Positions 10,957 to 19,424 of a stretch of DNA of 23,156 nucleotides are shown piece after piece; within the stretch, counting starts at the first letter, position 1; each line of letters begins with the position of its first letter. The position numbers were made by a program, and so were the translations under genes. Origin of the DNA: Neocallimastix lanati (nom. inval.). Lineage: Eukaryota > Neocallimastigomycota > Neocallimastigomycetes > Neocallimastigales > Neocallimastigaceae. The stretch spans positions 10,001 to 33,156 of the forward strand of contig JACVTC010000391.1 of NCBI GenBank assembly GCA_016946835.1, written 5' to 3'. The notes under the pieces were generated by a model. The model had not been told where the DNA came from, did no database searches, and saw nothing but the letters and a program-made list of their open reading frames with translations.

Positions 10957-11069
10957 GATCAAAAATCGTAAATGTCAATAAATTAGCCTCTGAATTAAAT
11001 TCTGATAAATACAAAATTAAATGAAATTTGTGATTCGTTGAAATAGCAGCGACATCGAAAGTTATAAAA
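9663..11069 (+). pseudogene. Heavily decayed unidentified coding region
   Basis: Plus-strand fragments of protein-like composition lie in order but in different frames. 9663-9745 reads SERLVTYATVLKKKLKDLTE and continues Lys/Glu-rich, broken by a one-base shift in a run of A. 9746-9814 is Asn/Glu-rich (ELEGNDNNENNRNEEE). 10072-10191 includes NNEDLLKTIPLGYLKTY. 10962-11069 reads KIVNVNKLASELNSDKYKIK, then, after two TGA codons, FVEIAATSKVIK. Lys/Asn/Glu-rich stretches between may be low-complexity linkers. A plus-strand gene destroyed by poly(A) indels and stops is the simplest reading. No domain was recognised. It could be a host gene or part of a non-LTR element. Confidence 0.4.
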
Positions 11070-11493
11070 TAAAAGAATAAAAAAAATGAAGAAAAAATAA
11101 AATTGAAATACAGAATTAATACTTAATAATAATGATTATTTATTTATTTATTTATTATTATTCCTAAAAAATATATATATATAAATTATTATTGTTATTG
11201 TTGTTATAATTGAATAATTTTTTTCTTTTTTATTAATAAATGTAAAAAAAATTAATGTAAAAAATAAATAAAGAATAGTTATGTTTAATAAAAAAAAAAT
11301 AAAAATAAATTGAGTTTAACAATATATATTAAACCATTAATTTATTTAAATATGTTTTATTTCATTCAAATAGGGAAAGGTCTATTTTTTTTTTAAAAAT
11401 GTATTTTTAAATAATAATATAATGGTTTAATGTAATCTCATTGAAATATATATAAAAAAAAATAATTAAATAAAATAAAATAGTAATATGTTT
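11070..11493. other. AT-rich flank of element A
   Basis: A/T-rich sequence with TTTA and TTA repeats near 11138-11166. The missing outer part of the element A 3' LTR would be expected here, but no similarity to the right-hand copy continues left of 11494. Confidence 0.5.
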
Positions 11494-11644
11494 TTTTAAT
11501 TTATTTTATTTTAATGTGTCTTTATTTTTATTTTATTAAAGATACATATAGAAAGTAAATGAAAATTTTATGTATTTATATTTATAGTTTCTTATTCTTT
11601 AATTTTATTGGATAATTCTAATAACTTATAATTGCTTATTAACA
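11494..11644 (-). repeat. 3' LTR repeat of element A, probably incomplete
   Basis: About 96% identical by eye to 15724-15875 (five substitutions and one indel). On the minus strand it begins TGTTAATAAG, immediately after the polypurine tract, with the expected TG terminus. Similarity ends at 11494 with no clear CA terminus, so the downstream part of the LTR seems lost or diverged. A TATAAATA box lies at 11586-11579. Confidence 0.75.
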
Positions 11645-11655
11645 TTCCCCTTCAA
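11645..11655 (-). promoter_or_regulatory. Polypurine tract of element A
   Basis: The minus strand reads TTGAAGGGGAA directly abutting the TG of the 3' LTR. This is the expected position and composition of the plus-strand primer site used in LTR-element reverse transcription. Confidence 0.75.
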
Positions 11656-11701
11656 ATCTAACATCTTCATTAATCGATGTTCGATTTGTAAAATTATTAT
11701 A

Positions 11702-13691
11702 TTAAGGGGTAAACTCTGTAAGTATACTTTCTTTAAATATACTCAATTTAGTTCCATTAAGGTATTTTGTGAATCCATCGGCTAGGTTTCTTTCAGACGT
11801 TAACATATTCTAGCTTGACTTTTATTCTCCTTTATTAGACTTCTTATATGGTGATATTTTATATCGATATGCTTCGACTTTGGGTTGATAGATTGATTTT
11901 GGCAATTATAGATTGCTGCTTTGTTGTCCACATCAATGGAAATAAATTGGTTATTGATGGCCTAATTCGTTCATTACATTCATGTACCACAATCCATGTT
12001 TGGCACAATTACTAATGCTATAATATTCAGCTTCGGCTGTGGAGGTGCTGCCTCATAATGCTGAAGTTTTGAATGCCAGCTTGTAGGTGAATTTCCAAGC
12101 ATTATCAAAAAAAAAAAACATGATGTTGATTTCCTGATTATTTGTATCACCACCGTAATCAGCATCTGCGTACGCCTTTTATATTGCTTTCGCCTGAAAT
12201 TCTTTTTATTTCGTAGTTCTTAGTTCCCTTAAGGTACTTGAGAATCTTTTTCCACATTCATCCAATCTTCAAGTGTAAGGATTCTTATTTTTTCTTACAG
12301 CTCTATTTACTGAAAACAAGATATCAGGCCTTGTGCAGATCGCCAGATAGAGAAGGTTACCTATGGCGCTTCTGTAAAGTGTTTCATCAAATTTAATAGC
12401 TTTCAATTCATGAATTTCAATTGGCATTAAATTCTTAGTTGGTTTGCATTTTATTCTAATTTGAATTTCTTTAGTAATTCATTTATATATATCCTAATTG
12501 ATGCATTACATAGCTGTTGTTTCACTTCTCAAACTTAATTCCAATAATAAAATCTAATTCTCCAATATCTTTAATACTAAAATTAGTTTTAATTTGCTCT
12601 TTTTACTTTGAGTACTTCATTTTTCCTTACCTATTAATAATTAATGTCATCGACATATACTGCTATGATACCTGTGATTTCGTTATAACTGTTCTTTCTA
12701 ATGTAGATGCATTGGTTCATTCACTAGTGAGTCGATTGAAGTTTATACCGAGTAGAACATTATTTAATTTCTCATTCCAGGCTCTACCTGCTTGCTTTAA
12801 CCCGTATATGGCTTTGTTTAGTTTCCAAAAAGAGATTGTTGTATTAGAAATAACCCTTTGATGCTTTCATGTATAATTCTTCTTTTATTTCAGCATTGAG
12901 GTATGCGGCGTCAATGTCTTATTTGGACAATTTTGAACCTTTTACGAATTGCAAATTGATATTATTATTCTCAAAGAGTCTAACTTCAGTGTCGGAGAGA
13001 AGGTGAAAATATAGTCAATACCATTATCGCTGAGTGAAACCACGAGCAACTAATCGTGCTTTCCTTTTTAATGATATTCTCATTTGAGTCCTTTTTATAT
13101 TTAAAAACCCATTTACTTGAGATGATATTAGCTCCTTTTAGGAATGCTTTTTATTTTCTTAAAAAAGCGATTTAGTTTTTTCATGTTTTATAATTCCTTA
13201 TTTACAGCTTCTAGTCATTTATCTTTGTCTGTTAGGTTGAATATATCTTCGAAATCCTTTGGTTCTCTAAGGTTTCTTTCTGGGGATAGAACTTTAAGCT
13301 TTATAATAGGAATAACTGACTTTATTCTTTTATTGGGAGTGTATAAATGATCACGTGTCCTTTTGTTGCTTGATTTAGGTACTGTCTGATTTGAATCATG
13401 TAATACTTGATTTATATCTTTATCTGATTGATGATGAGAAATGATAGGAGAAACTACAGTTTCAGTATTGATATGGGTGTTTTGTGGAGAAACTTTATTA
13501 TGATTATTATTTATTATTTTTTTTTTTTTGTCATGATTATGGATGGAGGATGATGAAGGAGTTTGAGATTGATGAAGCTGATAACTAGTATTAACGGGTG
13601 AGGACATTTTGATATTATTATATATGTTGTAATAATTAATCTTTGAGTGGATGGACCTTTCTTTGAGTTTATATACTTTGTCCTCCTTAGT
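11702..13691 (-). pseudogene. Copia pol remnant: linker, reverse transcriptase and RNase H
   Basis: Read from 13691 down. The integrase-RT linker includes the Ser/His/Asn-rich frame 13607-13215, ending REPKDFEDIFNLTDKDK. The RT starts with VNKEL, then SSKWVFKYKKDSNENI and ARLVARGFTQR. FTFSPTLKLDSLRI, DIDAAYLNAEIKEELYMK, NKAIYGLKQAGRAWNEKL and the YVDD catalytic box (12657-12646) follow. RNase H shows ADADYGG near 12176-12150, TAEAEYY near 12043-12019 and VDNKAAIYNC at 11931-11902, then NQSINPKSKHIDIKYH and LADGFTKYL; it stops at 11702, 57 bp before the 3' LTR. Several single-base frameshifts and stops break it. It would have copied the element's RNA into cDNA in cytoplasmic particles. Protease and integrase are missing upstream. 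Confidence 0.85.
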
Positions 13692-13692
13692 T

Positions 13693-14627
13693 TTATATGT
13701 TTATTATATTTAATATTTTTATATCTGTTATATATTTTGAACACTCATTGATGTAATGTCCAAATCTACCACACATGTAACATTTTCCGCTTTTTGCTTT
13801 GTATTTAACTGATGATTGTACTTTTCTGTTGTTAGATTTACTGTTTTTCTCTGTCAGAAAGATGTGTTTTTGTGAATTCTCAATTTTAGTGTGCTCTTTC
13901 ATATTTGAGAAAATTATATCTGGTATGACGTCCTTTACATAATTAGATAGTCTCCCCCAATTATCTTTATATTGAAACACACTTATAAATCTTAAATTTT
14001 CCGGGAGTGCTCTGTTAAGGATGCCAGCTTTTATACTATTCTCAATGTCATGGTCAATGTTTTCATATTCCTCTATGGTATTTTGTAAGGTAGCCATAAA
14101 AATATTTATATCCTGGTCCTCATTAAACTTTAAGATAGCTTATTTAATCCTTTAATTCTTACTTTCTTTTCTCCAAACTACTAGTGAAAGATTTTTTCTA
14201 ATGTGTTCCAAATTTGATAAGCTGTCTTCCCTTGGCCTTCAACAATTCTTTATGTTCTCTCACCTAATGTGTTTAATAAGATCCATTTTACTATGATGTC
14301 ATTCTTTATGTCTAATAGGTTAGTTTCTTTGTCATATACTAGAGTATTATCAAATTTGTCATCGATATAATCGTTATATATCGTCCCTAATATGTCTTTA
14401 CTTAAGTTTCTTAACCTTCTCTTGAATGACATAATTTTCGAGGTTATTAATAGTTAAAAGAGATACAGCATATTATTTTTCCAACTAACGTAGTTATCCG
14501 AAGTTAATTCAACAATTCTACTAAAACTTTCGGAGTAATTGAAATTGATTCCCTTAATATTGATGTCATTGTTTTCATTAATGACGATTTGCTGATTTAA
14601 TCTTGTTTGTCTATTGACACGATTCAT
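13693..14627 (-). pseudogene. gag: Copia gag with CCHC zinc knuckle, frameshifted
   Basis: The start is taken at ATG 14627-14625, giving MNRVNRQTRLNQQIVIN, then NFNYSESFSRIVELTSDNYV-SWKNN, the usual UBN2-type gag N-terminus with its conserved Trp. A frameshift follows near 14460-14450. Frame 14432-14250 and frame 14097-13693 then cover the middle and C-terminus, including ILNRALPENLRF. The knuckle CYMCGRFGHYINEC (CX2CX4HX4C) lies near 13790-13747, close to the end. Gag would form virus-like particles and bind element RNA. At least two frameshifts make this copy non-functional, unless some are assembly errors in homopolymers. Confidence 0.8.
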
Positions 14628-15445
14628 ATTAATTTATTACGCTATATTATGTTGGTTGATTAGTGATGTAAATTTGATGAATAAGATGTTCTATTTATAT
14701 GCTTTTTAAAAAAAAATTATGTGAATAAATTATGTATTTATTAATTGTGTTGATTCGAAATTAAAATTATAAAATTTTAATTCTATTTAATTCCATTTAG
14801 TGTTGTACCAATAGTTATCAATACGGAAAGTAGTTATTATTTATTATTATTGATGTAATAAATATTTATTGGTGTATCCAATTAAGTGTTATAGCAATAA
14901 TTGTTATTGTGATGAGAGGTGAACAAGTATGATTATTAAAGTGAAAAATATTGATTGATATACTGCTAAAATTTTAATTTGAGCTTAGGAATAGATTTCT
15001 AAAAGAGTAATTATTATAATTGGTGCGATTAATTTGATGTTGAGCTGATAGTTGTTATGTACGCTGATTGGTGTTTTATTTTGAGGAGATTTATTGAAAG
15101 GTTTCCAACCTTTTTTGTAAAATAATTTCTAAATAATTATTTATTCTGATTTGTCTGAATGGTTTGAAAAAAGTTGTTCCGATTGGTATACAAAGTGTTA
15201 TTGTTTTAATAAGGGGTGATTAATATGGTTGGTGTATTAATGTTATTGGGGTTTGATTTAATTTAATAAATTGTATTAAATTTTGCCAGTTATACTTAGT
15301 CATTGTTTGATTAGGAGGAGTTTATATTATTTTTATGTACTTGCTATATTTGATTAATAATTGTTTAATTAGTGTTTATTAAATTATTTTGTTGGTTAAT
15401 AAAGATATAATTCATTAATGTTAGATTTAATATTATATTTCAAAT

Positions 15446-15480
<35 letters not shown>

Positions 15481-15723
15481 ATATATAATTTTTATTATAT
15501 TTAATTTTAACATGCTGACCATATTCAGTCTAATAATTTTTTTTTTTTTTATAAAATCTTGAACACGCTGACCATATTCAGCTTACTTTTATTTTATTTT
15601 TTTAATATCCTTTTTATTTTTTAATGTCTTTTTTTTTTTTTTTTTTTTTATTTTTTAACTGTAAAGTAATCAGTTTTTATTGTTTTATTTGTAACTCACT
15701 CGTGTATAGTGAAACTCTTAATC
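14628..15723 (-). other. Long G-poor leader of element A
   Basis: 1.1 kb between the 5' LTR repeat and the gag ATG with no open frame. The plus strand is strongly G over C: by hand count 43 G against 9 C in 15001-15120 plus 15181-15240. The transcript strand is therefore A/C/T-rich and G-poor, which disfavours structure. A poly(A) tract (minus strand) lies at about 15448-15477. The LTR proper may extend left of 15724 into this interval, because the shared repeat reports only what the damaged 3' copy retains. No primer-binding site could be identified confidently. Confidence 0.5.
15511..15582 (-). repeat. Two GCTGA hairpins in the element A leader
   Basis: CATGCTGACCATATTCAG at 15511-15528 and CACGCTGACCATATTCAGC at 15564-15582. 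On the transcript (minus) strand each reads (G)CTGAATATGGTCAGC, a 4-5-bp stem closed over an ATATGG loop. Related hairpins recur in the leader region of element B. Confidence 0.65.
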
Positions 15724-15875
15724 TTTTAATTTATTTTATTTTAATATATCTTTATTTTTTATTTTATTAAAGATACATATAGAAAATAAATGAAAATTTT
15801 ATGTATTTATATTTATAGTTTCTTATTCTTTAATTTTATTAGATAATTCTAATAATTTATAATTGCTTATTAACA
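15724..15875 (-). repeat. 5' LTR repeat of element A
   Basis: Starts TGTTAATAAG on the minus strand at 15875 and matches 11644-11494 in the same orientation. All five substitutions between the two copies are G or C in the left copy and A or T here. The true LTR may be longer on its leader side, where the left copy is lost. Confidence 0.75.
15810..15817 (-). promoter_or_regulatory. Probable LTR TATA box
   Basis: Minus-strand TATAAATA, conserved in both LTR copies, about 58 bp inside the LTR start. In such AT-rich DNA a match alone is weak; its position within an LTR is the support. Confidence 0.35.
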
Positions 15876-16289
15876 TGCTTTATAAAAAATGGATAAATAT
15901 TAATAATAATAGAAAAAAAATTATTATATATATATATAAAAATTAGAAAGTTAAGAAAGAAAAAAAAAAATGTTGAAATTTTATTTTTTTTTAAATGATG
16001 ATATATTAAAATTAACGAATATTAAATATAAAATAAGGATATGAATTAAGAATAGTAATTCTAGAAATACTAAAAAAATATATTATCAAAGAAAAAAAAA
16101 AGAAATAGATTATTCTTTTAATGTTTCAAATAAAAAAAAAAGTTTTATCGTTTGTTCCTCCCTCCATGAATTTTATTTTCTTTCAATTGAATATAAAAGA
16201 GGAGGAGGATGATATCATTTTTTCTTTTTTTAAAAATAATTAATAATAAAAAAAAATATATATAAAAAACATAAAAAAAAATAAATAAA

Positions 16290-16329
<40 letters not shown>

Positions 16330-16451
16330 AAGATGTTTCATATTTCTTTTTTATAGATAAATTGTTTTTGTCCATGAATGTCCTAAAGCTTAAATCAATA
16401 GCTCTATTAAGATAAATTATTTTTTTTTCTTATAATGATTATCTTAAGATC

Positions 16452-16485
<34 letters not shown>

Positions 16486-17339
16486 ATTATTATTATTAGA
16501 TAATTATTCAAAGTTAATAAAAAAATAATTATTATAAATTAATAATTATAAAAGATAATAAAAAAAAAATATATAATTATTCTAAAGGTAATAATTAAAA
16601 GTAAATAAAATAATTATAATAATAATTATTAAGCTAATATCAATCTATTAATAAAAGGGTACACAAGAAAATTATTTAATCTAAAAAAATTTTTTTTTTT
16701 TTTTTATTTTTTATTTTTTTAAATCTAAAAAAATTAGATGTAAATGAATGAAAGAAAGAAAAAAAAATAACTATATTAAACACAGGAATTATCGTTAAAC
16801 TAACCTAAAATAAAAAAAGAGAGAGAAAACATTTTTTTTTGGAAAATCTTGTTTTTTTTTTTTTGTTTTTTTTAAAAAAAAAAAAAAAGGAAATATTTAA
16901 AAGGTTTTTTTTTTTATAAAACTGTGATAATTAATAATAAAATTATCCTATATTAAAAAAAATAAAAAAAAATTTTTTTATACTAAATAAAAACAATCTT
17001 TTATAAAATAAATTCATTTTTTAATAATTGAATAATAAAAATATTGGAATTATAAATAATGGATAATAAATAATAAATAATTAAAATTATTTATTATAAA
17101 AATTATTAATCATTTTATATATATAAGAGAAAAAATAAAATATAAAAAGTAAAATATAAATAGTTAAAGAGATTGTCAAGTGATTATATTACTATAAAAT
17201 TGACCAATTATTATTTATCCTTAAAAATGTAAAATGAATGATATAAAAATGAATTAAAAATATACCTTTATATTTTAATAAAATTATAAATAACAAAAAC
17301 TTATTTTCAAAATAAAATATTCTTCTTTTTTATATTTTA
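15876..17339. other. AT-rich intergenic DNA between elements A and B
   Basis: No gene supported. It contains poly(T) at about 16291-16328, an ATT repeat at 16453-16497 and several shorter A/T runs. A small GC-richer patch at 16145-16215 shows no recognisable product. Confidence 0.6.
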
Positions 17340-17349
17340 GTGCTTAATA

Positions 17350-17403
17350 GATTAAGAGTCTCAGATTTAGTCGATTGAGATTTTAAATTGGAAGTTAAGT
17401 ATT
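17350..17403 (+). repeat. LTR- or leader-like segment of element B
   Basis: ATTAAGAGTCTCAG here is repeated exactly near 21661. The element A minus strand has GATTAAGAGTTTCACTATAC at the inner edge of its 5' LTR repeat. The shared word suggests an LTR or leader position, but the flanks diverge and the boundaries are open. Confidence 0.35.
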
Positions 17404-17648
17404 AAATATTAAAACATATATTATAATTCTTATATATTATTTTCTTCATAAAATAGAATAAAACTAACATATTTAAACATTTAAATAAATTACAATACAT
17501 AAATAATTTATAGATAAAACAAGATAAAATAATTAAACATAATTTCCATGAATAAGCATTATTTCTATCTCAGTGGATTGAAAACCCACTCATATTATAT
17601 TGATATTTATTTAAAAATTCATCCTTATTTTCATAAAATAAAAATTTT

Positions 17649-17899
17649 CCATGCTGAAATTAGTCAGCGGAAATAGGTAGATAGGATCATTAAATTTTTA
17701 TTTACTGAAATTGTCAGCAGTAACAAATTACCACGCTGAAATAAAATAGTAAATCTGAATTAATAATGTCGCAACAAAAATAATATAAAAGAATACCATG
17801 CTGAAATAGTCAGCAGTAAAATGATAATATATTAAGAAATATCAAATAAATAAATAAATAAATAATTAAAAGAACCATGCTGAAATTGTCAGTGGTAAA
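17649..17899 (+). repeat. Array of five CATGCTGAAAT...TCAGC hairpin motifs
   Basis: Copies start near 17649 (CCATGCTGAAATTAGTCAGC), 17704 (ACTGAAATTGTCAGCAGTAA), 17731 (CCACGCTGAAATAAAATAGT, arm degraded), 17795 (CCATGCTGAAATAGTCAGCA) and 17875 (CCATGCTGAAATTGTCAGTG). Four keep complementary arms GCTGA/TCAGC or close variants over a 5-6-nt loop such as AATTG. In the last copy ACCA and TGGT also pair outside. The motif is the same type as the two in the element A leader, in the same sense relative to pol. Confidence 0.7.
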
Positions 17900-18128
17900 G
17901 GGAGAAAACGTATATAAAGAGAAACAAGTTAAAATAAATTTTTTATCAAGAATAACAAATGATGAATAGTCAAAAAAAAAAAATTATTTAATAAAAAATA
18001 TATATTAATATATGATTCATTAAATTGGATAACATAACAATTAGTAGTTATACTGTGATAGATACTAAAAAAAGGTAATTTTCAAATGAGCAACACCTCA
18101 TCCGATCCATCAAAGGGTGATGGAATAA

Positions 18129-19120
18129 AAACAAATAATTGTTAATTGTACTATGGGCGACGATTGTGTGGAAGAAAAAGGTGCCGATGATGAGTATTAT
18201 ATTGATGCTTCCGATAGTTCCAAAATCATTCATTGTGTAAATGATATTGGTGCTTTTATTTGAGCAAGTGTACCACATTAAGGAAGTGTCAGTAGTCCAA
18301 CGCATAATGCATCAACTAACCATAAAGTTTTTTTGTACATTTGTAATAATGATGGTTGTACTAAAGAAGGTAACGCCATTAAAGGTTATTTCTTGAATAA
18401 ACACAGGAACTTCAGCTAAAACTTTAATAATAGAGTGTAATGGCAGTCAATGCGTAGAATATGAACAATGTTGATACCTATAGTTGGTGTCTGCACAGTG
18501 AAAGTTATAGATAGTCACTGTATTTCTGACTGTTGATATGGGATGTAAATGGGGCTGGTGAAATTAAAATTAAAATTCTTTCTACTCCAATCTACTAAAA
18601 CTATGAGATTGAGTAATTCATTCCCAGGAACAGGAGCTAATGAAATATCGTAAAATTTAACAAGGATGGAAGCGTTTTTTTTTCTTCTTGATTCTAATAC
18701 CTATGATGCAGTCTGGGGTATTACGGAAACTACAGCTGGCATCTACCTTTATTTCTTTGACCCGAATAATGATAGAATGGATCCTTCAATCCAATCTCTG
18801 GTACTCTTCCCAATGTCTCGGGCCTATCAATGTGTATATAAAGGAAACAGACAGATTATGAACTAGAGGACAGTACCCAGGTACATGAACAACATTGCAA
18901 AACAAGTGAAAGAAAGGTTTCGCAAAGATTCCTGGAGCGAGTAGCATCGTTCAATGTAGTGAATGGCATCGTGAAGGTTGTACAATCATTACTTTTTTCT
19001 TTGAAATCTTGTGACCCTAAAGACGAAGGAAAAACCGGAGCCTGCAATAAGATTTATTTTGTTAAAGGAAATCTTGCTTCTTCCAACTGTTACATCCATA
19101 TTCTACATTTCTTTTTTTAA
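18129..19120 (+). pseudogene. Scaffoldin-like Cys-rich repeat protein remnant
   Basis: Seen: 18129-18260 reads IVNCTMGDDCVEE, then DEYYIDASDSSKIIHC. 18282-18416 reads FLYICNNDGCTKEGNAIKGY, then FLNK. Shifted by one base, 18415-18471 reads LIIECNGSQCVEYEQC. 18941-18993 contains SIVQCSEWHREGCTIIT. 19018-19120 gives SCDPKDEGKTGAC, then IYFVKGN. The repeating pattern (I-I/V-x-C, four to seven residues, C, then a GYFLN/YYIDAS-type strand) matches, from what I know of the family, the repeats of large secreted gut-fungal scaffoldins, which tether dockerin-bearing enzymes into cellulosomes. Known scaffoldins have many such repeats; only about five remain, with stops and frameshifts. No signal peptide or start was found. 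It sits where gag-protease-integrase of element B should be. An unrelated Cys-rich secreted protein remains possible. Confidence 0.6.
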
Positions 19121-19190
19121 GATTTATGATATTAATACTTACTATGGTAAAGGAAAATCGCATTATTACCGTTGTCACTCTTAAAATTAA

Positions 19191-19424
19191 ACTTCCACTT
19201 CAGCAATTGCCGTCGATTCATATCCAGAAGACACTAATAAATACATTATTAAGGTTTATAATGAATACAATCTTTATGATGTCGATCAAAGTGTCCCTAA
19301 TAATATTGCCATTAGTATAAATGAAGATGATTGTAATATCAATTCATATGATATTTTTTATGATCGTTATAACTATTATGATATTAAAAACAATTTTCTT
19401 AAACCCCCAAGAAAATGGGCCTGC
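19191..19424 (+). pseudogene. 78-codon Asp/Asn/Tyr-rich open stretch
   Basis: Open from just after a TAA to a TGA, including VDSYPEDTNKYIIKVYNEYN and ISINEDDCNINSYDIFYD. An uninterrupted frame this long with this composition is unlikely in random AT-rich DNA. It follows the scaffoldin-like remnants and overlaps the first recognisable integrase residues in another frame. It does not look like integrase. I infer it may be the C-terminal part of the captured host gene, or a separate fragment. No family was recognised. Confidence 0.35.

Larger units (their letters stand above)
11494..15875 (-). mobile_element. Ty1/copia LTR retrotransposon (element A), defective
   Basis: A 4.4-kb element read on the minus strand: 5' LTR repeat (15724-15875), long leader, gag, a joined pol remnant, a polypurine tract and 3' LTR repeat (11494-11644). 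The copia class follows from the RVT_2-type reverse transcriptase preceding RNase H, the YVDD box, and the CX2CX4HX4C gag knuckle. Protease and integrase coding are absent: the gag knuckle is followed within about 100 bp by the linker that normally joins integrase to RT. Gag and RT carry frameshifts and stops, so the element is dead or at best non-autonomous. A target-site duplication could not be assigned because the outer 3' LTR end is missing. Confidence 0.85.

Noticed and set aside
11980-12165. Minus-strand 61-codon frame
   Set aside because: Out-of-phase shadow of the RNase H reading frame.
12517-13350. Plus-strand frames of 114 and 68 codons
   Set aside because: They are antisense to copia reverse transcriptase and linker on the minus strand.
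13514-13744. Minus-strand 76-codon frame
   Set aside because: Out-of-phase with gag end and pol linker; Lys/Ile-rich by composition.
16145-16375. Minus-strand frame with a Lys run and a hydrophobic stretch
   Set aside because: Built from a T-run and A/T words; no motif or start context.
18048-18305. Minus-strand 85-codon frame
   Set aside because: Antisense to the scaffoldin-like segment, whose Cys spacing is more convincing.
18666-19047. Plus frame 18666-18866 and minus frame 18856-19047
   Set aside because: Neither shows the Cys-rich repeat pattern; likely out-of-phase readings of the decayed gene, though the first may hold a part of it.
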